NCBI RefSeq assembly: GCF_048213115.1
Contig: NZ_CP172404.1
Span: forward strand, 2,170,001 to 2,234,000
Direction of reading: 5' to 3'
Length of the DNA: 64,000 nt
Source of the DNA: Niveibacterium terrae
GTDB taxonomy: Bacteria; Pseudomonadota; Gammaproteobacteria; Burkholderiales; Rhodocyclaceae
Each line of letters begins with the position of its first letter. The stretch's first letter is position 1. The translations under genes and the position numbers were made by a program. Shown piece after piece: positions 45,772 to 54,500 of this stretch. The notes beneath the pieces were generated by a model, which did no database searches, was not told where the DNA came from, and was given only the letters and a program-made list of their open reading frames with translations.

Positions 45772-46953
45772 TCAGTTTCGCGTCATGTTCGTCATCTGCC
45801 GCAAGGGAATCGTTAAATCGAATACCTTGTAGCGGTAATAACGATCGGGCACCGTAATCTCGATCGAGGCCGCATCGGAAAACAGCGTCAGCTTCTCGGG
45901 CGAGACTTCCGTCTTCTCGCGCTGTGAATTCCTCGCCACAACCGCCAGACGCAATGCCCTCATTCTCAAAATCGTATCGGCCACCAGGTTGCCCGCAGCC
46001 CAGTCCCCTTCCGGTTTGACCCAGGACGAGACGACAGGATTTGTCGCAGAATCGGCCACTCCATATAGCGCCTTGAGCGCCACGACGCCATCGGAGAGGC
46101 TCTGCATCGAATTGGCCAGCATGTCGTAGCTGAGCAAGGCATCGCTGCTCACACCATCACTCCCCACAGTGAACGCCAGAAAGTGGGGGCTCGGCCCCAG
46201 ATCGGCGACCAGGGAACTCTTCGTATAGGAATTGAAGGCGGAAGCCCCCGTGTATTTCATCCCGGTTCCCGTTAGCGAAACCGTCGAATAGATCACCTTG
46301 ACGCCATTCTCGGTGTATTCCTTGTCTTCAATGCTGACCGCTTCGGCGATATCGCAGCTCGCCGAACCCGCCACCCGATCCTGATCGACCCCCAGCAGCA
46401 GATCGTGCTGCGTAACGCTCGCTGAATCGGTTATTTCATTGATCCCCATTTTGGAGGCGAAGGCGACCTTGCTCAGACTTCCGCTGCCGATCAACGTCGG
46501 CGACAAAGCCTTGGCGATCGACGGATGCTGGCCGGACATCACGATGATCGTGTCGATGGCGTCCCCCTGCTTGACGATGACCGGCGAGAGCAGAAGATTG
46601 AAATCGATCACCGTCTTGAAAGGCTCCGGATAGGACGAGCTTGCATTGCTGCCCTCCGCGTCCGTCCCCATCACCAGCGCACCACTGCGGTAGACATTGA
46701 GCGGGCAACCGAACGCGTTGGAGATCGTCGCAAAGTTCGATCCTCCCATCCGAATGTAGCGCTCCAGCATCAAGCCCGAATAGGCGCCGTTCTGTTGTGC
46801 ATCGTCCCCGCCGGTCGTTGTCCGTTTGTACGCTTCGCTGGCCACCATAACCTGCGTAATCGCGAGCACGGTCACCAGCGCAACCGCCATGCCCACCAGC
46901 AGATCGACGAGGGACGCCCCCCGCTGCACGCATCGCAATGACTTATCCATCAT
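45772..46953 (-). CDS. pilW: Minor pilin PilW, operon A (Asp5 variant)
   Basis: Protein of 393 residues with leader to G12 and hydrophobic segment ASLVDLLVGMAVALVTVLAI. Mature position 5 is aspartate instead of the near-universal glutamate. Its start overlaps the pilV stop in ATGA. The position between pilV and pilX supports PilW. Confidence 0.83.
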   Translation of the reverse strand: MMDKSLRCVQRGASLVDLLVGMAVALVTVLAITQVMVASEAYKRTTTGGDDAQQNGAYSGLMLERYIRMGGSNFATISNAFGCPLNVYRSGALVMGTDAEGSNASSSYPEPFKTVIDFNLLLSPVIVKQGDAIDTIIVMSGQHPSIAKALSPTLIGSGSLSKVAFASKMGINEITDSASVTQHDLLLGVDQDRVAGSASCDIAEAVSIEDKEYTENGVKVIYSTVSLTGTGMKYTGASAFNSYTKSSLVADLGPSPHFLAFTVGSDGVSSDALLSYDMLANSMQSLSDGVVALKALYGVADSATNPVVSSWVKPEGDWAAGNLVADTILRMRALRLAVVARNSQREKTEVSPEKLTLFSDAASIEITVPDRYYRYKVFDLTIPLRQMTNMTRN

Positions 46954-47381
46954 TTCGAATCCAGAATCGATGTCACAACATACTTGCGAATCGCCGAATC
47001 GTTCTTCGCCTGCCACTTCAGGGTTATCGTCACCTCACTCGAATTCGCGGTTCCGAATACGACGGAAGGCTCAGCCCCGGTGATCTTTGCCCCTGGCAAC
47101 ACCGCGTAGACGCGATCGTCGCGCCACTTCTTGAAAGCGTCGCCATCAGGAGAGGCAAAACTCGTTTTGCGCCCAACCTCGTCGGACACCTGCATTTGCG
47201 CAACCAGAGAGTCAACCAGAAAGGCTGCATCGGTACGGAACTTCGCTTCGGTCGAGTTCTTGATCGACGCCGCATACATACCGACCAGCCCGAGAATCCC
47301 GAATGAAAAGATGAACACCGCAACCAGGGCTTCGAGCAGAACAACACCGGTTTGGCGAATGGCACAATTCTTCCTGATCAT
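46950..47381 (-). CDS. pilV: Minor pilin PilV, operon A
   Basis: Minor pilin of 143 residues; prepilin cleavage after G12 (MIRKNCAIRQTG) then VVLLEALVAVFIFSFGILG with glutamate at position 5. The second ATG (47381) has GGAG at good spacing; ATG 47387 is too close to it. Two bases beyond the fimT stop. Confidence 0.87.
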   Translation of the reverse strand: MIRKNCAIRQTGVVLLEALVAVFIFSFGILGLVGMYAASIKNSTEAKFRTDAAFLVDSLVAQMQVSDEVGRKTSFASPDGDAFKKWRDDRVYAVLPGAKITGAEPSVVFGTANSSEVTITLKWQAKNDSAIRKYVVTSILDSK

Positions 47382-47383
47382 GA

Positions 47384-47926
47384 TCATTCTCCGCATCCAG
47401 CCGGATCTCCCGAGCCTCTTTTCGGATCGCACATTCTCAGCTTTCCCCCCGTTGAAACGAGGATGCGCAGACAGCGCACATCGCCGCCATCGGTTTCGCA
47501 TTTGCCGCTCGCGTTGCTGATATTGATCTGCCCCGAGTTTGCAAGCGTCGTTCGCCCCAGACCATTGAAAGTCACGCTGGCAAAGTCTGAACTGATGTCA
47601 ACTCCCGCGCCTCCTGCGTCACCATAACCGGCACGCAAAGCCGCACTTCCCGCACAGACAACCCAGTTGCGCCCACTTGTCTCGGCCGTTGATGCGCAGC
47701 CCGGAGTCGCCGCCGAGGTAAACCTCAACTCGACGTTGGCATTGCGTTTCGCCGCCTCCATCTTCGCGAAGCGCAGTCCGTTCTGCACCGATTCGGCGAC
47801 CGTCCTGACCTTGACATTGCGCGTCCACTGCACGAAAGCCGGCATCGCCATCGTCGTGGCAATCGAAAGGATCACGATCACCGTCATCAACTCGATCAAC
47901 GAGAAGCCCCGCGCAAGAGTCTTCAT
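47384..47926 (-). CDS. FimT/GspH-type minor pilin, operon A
   Basis: Pseudopilin of 180 residues: MKTLARG then FSLIELMTVIVILSIATTMA. C-terminal region has the GspH-like pattern (ASVTFNGLGRTTLANSGQIN). Its ATG overlaps the pilE stop by one base. Confidence 0.87.
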   Translation of the reverse strand: MKTLARGFSLIELMTVIVILSIATTMAMPAFVQWTRNVKVRTVAESVQNGLRFAKMEAAKRNANVELRFTSAATPGCASTAETSGRNWVVCAGSAALRAGYGDAGGAGVDISSDFASVTFNGLGRTTLANSGQINISNASGKCETDGGDVRCLRILVSTGGKLRMCDPKRGSGDPAGCGE

Positions 47927-48384
47927 CAGTAGCACTCTCCGCCCTTTTTGGCGATCCAACAGCTATCGCTCGTTATTCCCCAGGAAGTTGCCGTCGTCGA
48001 CTTCGCATTCGTATCGGTCACCTTATAGGTGAAACCGGAAACCGAGTCCTTGCCGGTCGCGGTCAGCGTGTAGGTCTGTGTGCCGCCGTCATCGACCGCG
48101 GCACAGGTATAGGTGAAGTACTTGCCGGTCGGCATCGCGATGCCACAGGTCGTTCCGGCCGCCGCATCGGCATAGCGACTGTTGTCCTGGTAGTACTGTT
48201 CGAGCTTGATCCGCAAATCCGACAGCGTGCTGAAGGCTTCGGGGAGCTTGCTGCGCAGCACATAGTCCGAATAGCTCGGCAGCGCAATCGCCGACAGGAT
48301 CGCCACGATCGCAAGGACGATCATTACCTCGATCAGCGTAAAGCCATGGTTCAAACCCGGCCAGCCCTTTTGCCCCGTCATCAT
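47926..48384 (-). CDS. pilE: PilE-type pilin, operon A
   Basis: Type IV pilin of 152 residues, first in operon A. Leader to G14 (MMTGQKGWPGLNHG), then FTLIEVMIVLAIVAILSAIA. The motif LRIKLEQYYQDNSRYADA is typical of PilE-like minor pilins. Four cysteines could form two disulfides. Likely a minor rather than the major subunit, given the operon. Confidence 0.88.
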   Translation of the reverse strand: MMTGQKGWPGLNHGFTLIEVMIVLAIVAILSAIALPSYSDYVLRSKLPEAFSTLSDLRIKLEQYYQDNSRYADAAAGTTCGIAMPTGKYFTYTCAAVDDGGTQTYTLTATGKDSVSGFTYKVTDTNAKSTTATSWGITSDSCWIAKKGGECY

Positions 48385-48917
48385 GCAGCCCCCATCGTCT
48401 CCGGTGAGCAGAGCCGCTCACACTCTCTGAATGTTTAGTGACAAAACGCTGGCTGCGCCATCCACAAGAGAACCCATCCGACGAAAGGCCGCGCAAATGC
48501 GATGAACGCAGAAAAACAGTCTCACGCAGAAGCAGACACGACAGACAAATAGAAAATGTGATTTCAAACAAATTCATCACGCGCAGCTTCAGTCAGGTGC
48601 CGCCTTGGCTGCGCGACAAGGCTCCAACTCTTTTAGCAAAGAGATCAAAGGTCGACTTAAAATTTACAGAAGTTTCAAAAACATTTTTTCAGCCCCCCCC
48701 CCCGCAGGCTGCACCCTCTGCCGATCGCCTCGCCGCAACGGCACCAGTGCGGCTTCCGCGCCACATCGAGCTCAACGTTCAGCCAGAACGAAAGATCGAA
48801 ATCAGCAAAGACGAGGAAAACACCGCTCATCCCCGCGAGTCCTCCGTTCATCTGAAATGCATAGCCCCGCCCCGAACTGCCCATGAAAATCGCCCCCAGC
48901 ACAAGGGAGGACACACC
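48385..48917. other. 533-bp divergent intergenic region between the two pilus operons
   Basis: No convincing gene. It is A-rich and less GC-rich than its surroundings, and holds a C11 tract. A frame is open from 48438 into the FimT-like gene, but its upstream part has no pilin leader logic. I found no -24/-12 sigma-54 match here; sigma-70 elements are ambiguous. Confidence 0.8.
48693..48703. repeat. C11 homopolymer tract
   Basis: Eleven consecutive C bases, preceded by AG and followed by GCAGG, 215 bp before the start of pilus operon B. Tracts of this length are prone to slippage. Confidence 0.95.
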
Positions 48918-49472
48918 ATGGCGCAAGAGCGTCTGCGCGACGAGCTCGGTTTCACGCTGATCGAACTGCTGGTCACTATCGCCATCGGAGCGATCGTCGC
49001 CGCTTTCGCGCTGCCCAACCTGAGAAACACGATCCTGATCAACCGGGTAGCCGGCACCAACATGAGCCTGCAGGCGGATCTCGCCTATGCGCGCAGCGAA
49101 GCGGTGAGGACAGGCAAAAACATCATCGTCTGTCCCGCCGACGTACTTAGCGGAAGCACACCGACCAGCTGTGGCGGAACGGCAGACTGGTCGAAAGGCT
49201 GGATCGTCTTTGCCGATGCCGATCGGGGCGACGACAAGGATGATTCAGAAACAATCCTTCGCCAGCGGGCGCCGGAGAAGAACATCACGATCACCGGCAC
49301 GGCTTCCGATGTCGCAAGCACCCCCTTCCTGATCAAGGCCACCCCGAACGGGGAGTTCCCCCGGTACGGAGCAATCAAAGTTTGCGGCAACGGTCTCGCC
49401 TCGTTTGATGTCAGCATCCAGATGAGCGGCAACATCCGCTCTGCCGCTTCCTCTTCGACGAGTTGCCCATGA
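48918..49472 (+). CDS. FimU/FimT-type minor pilin, operon B
   Basis: Pseudopilin of 184 residues, first in operon B. MAQERLRDELG then FTLIELLVTIAIGAIVAAFA; GspH-like C-terminus. ATG at 48918 has AAGGGAGG seven bases upstream, so the longer upstream frame is rejected. Its stop overlaps the pilV ATG. Confidence 0.88.
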   Translation: MAQERLRDELGFTLIELLVTIAIGAIVAAFALPNLRNTILINRVAGTNMSLQADLAYARSEAVRTGKNIIVCPADVLSGSTPTSCGGTADWSKGWIVFADADRGDDKDDSETILRQRAPEKNITITGTASDVASTPFLIKATPNGEFPRYGAIKVCGNGLASFDVSIQMSGNIRSAASSSTSCP

Positions 49473-50068
49473 AACCCGATTCCGAAGAACGAAAGTTCGC
49501 AATGAAAGCCGCTGCGCAGAACAAATACCTGAACCGAGCCAAGGGCATGATCCTGCTCGAAAACCTGGTCTCGATGCTGCTGATCTCATTCGCACTGCTC
49601 GGCATGGCCGGACTGATCATCAAAACCCTGAGCCGCGAGAAAGAGTCTGTCTATCACTCGCTCGCCGCCGTCCAGGCTCAGGACATTGCGGAGAGGATGA
49701 GGGCGAACAAGTCCGCCTTCACCGCGGGGACTTATCTGTCGAAACTGAACGCGACAGACACCGCGCCGGCTTCGCAGTCCTGCTCGGCAGGCGGCTTTGG
49801 CGCGGCAGCGACCCCTGCAGCCTGTACGACGGTCAAACTCGCCGAAGATGACGCCTACTCCTGGCGGCAGTGGATCGCCAAGTCGCTACCGGGAGGGATA
49901 GGAATCGTCTGCCAGGACGACTCGCCCGACGACGGCACCATTGCCGCCCCGGCCTGTGCGGGCGGCAGCAAGGTCGTGGTCAAGATCTTCTGGCGCGATA
50001 AAAAGAACGGCGGCCGAGCGACCGACTCGACCGACACTCAACGCTTCGTGATGGTATTTCAACCATGA
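49469..50068 (+). CDS. pilV: Minor pilin PilV, operon B
   Basis: Minor pilin of 199 residues. After a long leader (26 residues from ATG 49469) the mature part begins MILLENLVSMLLISFALLG with glutamate at position 5. A later ATG at 49502 would give a more usual 15-residue leader. It ends in ATGA overlap with pilW. Confidence 0.86.
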   Translation: MKPDSEERKFAMKAAAQNKYLNRAKGMILLENLVSMLLISFALLGMAGLIIKTLSREKESVYHSLAAVQAQDIAERMRANKSAFTAGTYLSKLNATDTAPASQSCSAGGFGAAATPAACTTVKLAEDDAYSWRQWIAKSLPGGIGIVCQDDSPDDGTIAAPACAGGSKVVVKIFWRDKKNGGRATDSTDTQRFVMVFQP

Positions 50069-51048
50069 TCAGTCATCGCATCCGAAACCACGGTTTCACC
50101 CTCGTCGAATTGATGGTCGCGATGGTCGTCGGACTGCTGATCTCCGGCGTCGCGATCGCCGTCTTTGCGATGACCAAGAACACCTCCCGGATCGGCGATG
50201 CGCTGTCCCGCTACCAGGAAGGTTTCCGTTTCGGCACTCAGGTCATGTCGCGCGACATCCGGATGGCGGGCTATTTCGGCTGCAACTCAACGCTCAACCA
50301 CCAACCCGCCGATCTGATCAGTGGAACGGTTGACGACACGCATTACACCGGTGCCATCAAAGGCTATGGCGGCACTGAGAGCATTGCGACGCTGACCAAC
50401 CGGGTTTCGGGAACCGACGCGCTCCGCATCCAGTTCGGCAACGCCGAATCGCATCGCCTCAGCGAAGCGATGACAGACAAGAGCAGTGAGGTCAAGCTCA
50501 ACAAGACCTCGGATTTCAAAGCAGGCGACAGTGTCGTGATCGCCGACTGCTCAGCCGCATCGTCCTTCAAGCTTACCTCCGTGGAAACAGCGGGTAGCGT
50601 AACCACGCTGGAGCACACCACCGCATCGAACAGCTCGGCCGAGCTTGCCAAGAAGTTCGACACAAGCGCCGAAGTGTATGCCCTGGAAACGACCTACTTT
50701 TATGTCGCCCAGAACGGAGAACGGCACCTTCTGATGCGCAAGATCCTGCGCGGCTCGACGATGACGGAAGAGGAAATCGCCGACGGCATCATGGATTTAA
50801 AGCTTCTCTACGGAATCGATACGGACAGCGACACGCAGCCAAATAAATATGTCAAATCCACCGACGTGACAAACTGGAACACGGTCAGCGCGGTTCGCCT
50901 CTGCATGATCTCCCGTAGCGAAAACGACAATCTCAGCAGCAAGGCGCAGAAGTATTACGACTGCAGCGGAACCCAGGTAACGGCCAGCGATCGCAGGCTT
51001 TACGCTCCGGTATTCCTGACGATTTCTCTGCGCAACCGGACGAACTGA
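50065..51048 (+). CDS. pilW: Minor pilin PilW, operon B
   Basis: Minor pilin of 327 residues. MISHRIRNHG leader, then FTLVELMVAMVVGLLISGVA with canonical glutamate 5. Family motif RFGTQVMSRDIRMAGYFGC. Two bases separate it from pilX. Confidence 0.92.
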   Translation: MISHRIRNHGFTLVELMVAMVVGLLISGVAIAVFAMTKNTSRIGDALSRYQEGFRFGTQVMSRDIRMAGYFGCNSTLNHQPADLISGTVDDTHYTGAIKGYGGTESIATLTNRVSGTDALRIQFGNAESHRLSEAMTDKSSEVKLNKTSDFKAGDSVVIADCSAASSFKLTSVETAGSVTTLEHTTASNSSAELAKKFDTSAEVYALETTYFYVAQNGERHLLMRKILRGSTMTEEEIADGIMDLKLLYGIDTDSDTQPNKYVKSTDVTNWNTVSAVRLCMISRSENDNLSSKAQKYYDCSGTQVTASDRRLYAPVFLTISLRNRTN

Positions 51049-51050
51049 CC

Positions 51051-51566
51051 ATGTCCAGATCCGATAACAAATTTCCTTTCCGCGAAAGTCAAAAGCAGGC
51101 CGGTTTCTCACTGGTGGTCGTGCTGGTTTTCATGATGGTGATCATGATGCTGGGCATCACCGCGATGCAGGCAGCGGGACTTCAGGAGAGAATGGCAAGC
51201 CACAGCCGCGATCGCGCGATCGCGCTCCAGGCGACCGAGACCACGCTGCGAGAAGGCGAAGCAGCGACCCGCGAAATCTCCGCTTTCGACGGCGACTCGT
51301 CCTGCACCAATGCCTTCTGCTCCACCGGAAACGCGCCGGATCTCTATAGCTATACTTGGGACGATGCAAAATCGGCGACCGCGAGCAGCTCCGAGCTGAG
51401 CGCCACCCTCGCCACCTCTCCCCGCTATTTCATCGAATACACCGGACTGATTCCGAACCCGGGCAGCGGCGGTCCGGCCAAAACCTTCCGCGTCACGGCC
51501 CACTCGACGGGCCAGAACAGCAGCACGATCGTCACTCTTCAAAGCGCCTTCTATCCCGTCAAGTGA
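51051..51566 (+). CDS. pilX: Minor pilin PilX, operon B
   Basis: PilX-type protein of 171 residues. Leader ends QAG, then FSLVVVLVFMMVIMMLGITA; valine at position 5, as usual for PilX. ALQATETTLREGEAATRE is a typical family helix. Confidence 0.9.
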   Translation: MSRSDNKFPFRESQKQAGFSLVVVLVFMMVIMMLGITAMQAAGLQERMASHSRDRAIALQATETTLREGEAATREISAFDGDSSCTNAFCSTGNAPDLYSYTWDDAKSATASSSELSATLATSPRYFIEYTGLIPNPGSGGPAKTFRVTAHSTGQNSSTIVTLQSAFYPVK

Positions 51567-51592
51567 TACGGGACATCCGGCTGGGGTTCTCC

Positions 51593-54500
51593 ATGACATT
51601 TCAAATCAGATTCTTCCAAAAAGCGGCTCTGGGCATCGCGCTGGTGGCTCATCTGTGCGTACCGCTGACCGCAACAGCCTCACAGCTAGTCCTTCCGGAC
51701 GAACCACTCTTCACGTCCTACACGGCCTCGCCGATCGTGATGCTGGATATCTCGCGAGATCACCAGCTCTTCTACAAGGCCTACAACGATTACACGGATC
51801 TGAACGGAAACGGGACGCTCGATTCGACCGAGACGACCTTCAACAACAGTTTCCTTTACTACGGCTACTTCGATCCGACCAAGTGCTATTCGTATGCGAA
51901 CAGCAAATTTTCTCCTGCCACTGCGGGCGGAGGTAGCACAGCCCCCAGCAGCTGCAGCGGCAACTGGAGCGGCAACTTCCTGAACTGGGTCTCGATGTCC
52001 CGCCTGGACATCATGAGAAAAGTGCTGTTCGGCGGCTTGCGATCTTCCGAAACGAGCAGTTCGACGGTACTCGAGAGGGCAACGATCCCGACCGATGCCC
52101 ACTCCTGGGTCAAGTACTACACGGGCAGCAATCTCGGGAATTTCACCCCGTTCACGAGCGCCAACAACCCCAATGGGGTTTCCTTCTGCAACACCAGCTA
52201 TGCGACCACAGGCAAGTCCCATTCGACCACCGCCGCACCGGTTTTCCGCAGAGCCAGCGGGGACTACCGGAACTGGACATCGAACGAACTCAAGCAATGC
52301 TATTGGAAAGGCGACTACTCGACCACGTTCAACCCGAGCAGACCGAGCAGCGATGCCGAGTTCACCGTCCGCGTCGACGCCTGTGTCAGCGGCAAGATAG
52401 GCACTGAAAACTGCAAATCCTACGACGGAACAAATTACAAGCCGATCGGTTTACTCCAGAAATATGGAGAACGGGCCGGCACGACCTCCGATTACCGCCC
52501 GCGGATCTACTTCGGCTTGATGACAGGTTCCTATGTCAAGAACATCTCTGGCGGCGTGTTGCGCAAAGCGGCGACGCTTCCGCTGTCCAATACGGGCGAT
52601 ACGACAAAGGACGAGATCAAGGCCTCAGATGGAACCTTTACCGGCAACGACGGGATCATAAAGACCATCTCCAAACTGAGGATATACGGATACAACTACG
52701 ATTCCGGTCTTTACTTCGGAGGCAGTGGAGAATCCGACTCCTGCAATTACCAGCAGACCGGAATCGTCAGCGACGGGACAGGCCAGAACCAGCAGGGCAA
52801 ACCTGCGAATGAAGGCAACTGTGCGAGCTGGGGGAATCCGATGTCGGAAGTCTACATCGAATCGCTGCGCTATCTGGCGGGCAAGACCCCGACCAGCGCT
52901 TTCCTCTATAGCGGAACGAGCAATGCAGACAGCCGGGTCGGCCTGTCCACTCCCGCCGATTGGGGCAGTGGCCCGCTGACCAAGGACAATTACTGCTCGC
53001 CGCTCAACGTATTGATGTTCAATGCATCGGTATCCTCATTCGACAGCGATCAGGCCAGCACGCCCTTCACATCCCTCAAGGGATCCCCCAACCTGAGCAA
53101 ATGGACCGATAGCGTAGGAAGCGGAGAGGGGATCAGCGGGACCTCGGCTTTCGTCGGACGAATCGGCGGGAGCGGTTCAGACGAAGGCATCTGCACGGCC
53201 AAGACCGTCTCGTCGCTGAGCTCTTTCTCCGGAATCTGTCCTGAAGCCCCCAGCCTCTATGGCAGCTATTTCATGGCCGGGGCTGCCTATTTCGCACACA
53301 CCAATGCGATCCGCGACCGTATCTCGGGGGCCAACGACTCCTCGACCCCCTATACGGTCAAAAGCTACGCAGTCCAGATGGCCACCAACGTTCCCCGGAT
53401 CAAGATCCCCGGAACCAATGTCGTGATCCAGCCCGCCTATTTCTTGCAATACGGCAATAACGGAACGGGAACGATCGTTGACTTCCGGATCAAGACTCTG
53501 CCGACGGCCACGGGAGGAAAGTTCGAAATCCTCTGGGAAGATAGCAACCAAGGTGGCGACTATGACCAGGACGTCCGGGGCACGATCGAATACACGGTCT
53601 CTGGTTCTACGCTGACAATTTCGACGCAGGTAACTTCCGCGTCTACCGCCCATGCCCAAGGCTTCGGGTACACGATCTCCGGAACGGACAAGGATGGCGC
53701 GCACTTCCACTCCGGAATCTATGGCTTCAAGTATTCCGACTCGGCTTCGAGCGCCTGCGCTTCAGGGTGCAATGACTCGACATCTTCGAACTCTGCAGGA
53801 CCAGTCACCACGGCCACCTATACGATCGGCAACGGTAGCGGCGCCAAAGCGCTCGAAGACCCGATGTTCTATGCCGCGAAATGGGGCGGCTTCGACGCAA
53901 CAGACAGCGTAACGACCCCCTCCAGCGCCTCTTCCTGGGACAAGCTCAACAACACGACCGGCACAGCCGGTGCAGACGGCCTGCCCGACAACTACTTCTA
54001 TGTGACGAACCCGGGCATCCTCGAGGCCTCTCTCGATCGCGCGCTCTCCGGCATCAGCGACACGACCGCCGGTTCAGCAGCCTCTGCGAGCACGGGAACC
54101 CTGCAGACGGGCACCAGCATCTATCAGGGCCTATTCACTCCCAAGAGCTGGACCGGCGATCTACTCGCATATTCTCTCGATCCATCCTCACTCGCACTGA
54201 CTCAGAGCTGGAGCGCTGCAGCGCAGCTGGGTAGCAAAGCGGCGACCGACCGGGTCATCCTCACGACGAGCACCACGACGACGACCGACGCGGGAGGCAA
54301 TACGAGCACGACGCGCAGCGGCACTCCGTTCCGCTGGACCAATATCGGCGCCGCGCAGAAAACCGCTCTGGGCTATGACAGCGCTGTCACCGGCAGCGAA
54401 ACCACGGCACAGAACCGGCTCAGCTATATCCGCGGCGACGCGAGCAACGAAGGGGCGGACAGCGGCAAGTTCCGCGTCCGCACGACCAAGCTCGGCGACA

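Noticed and set aside
48438..48917. 160-codon N-terminal extension of the FimU-like pilin
   Set aside because: The ribosome-binding site and short prepilin leader place the start at 48918; the upstream part crosses the C11 tract.
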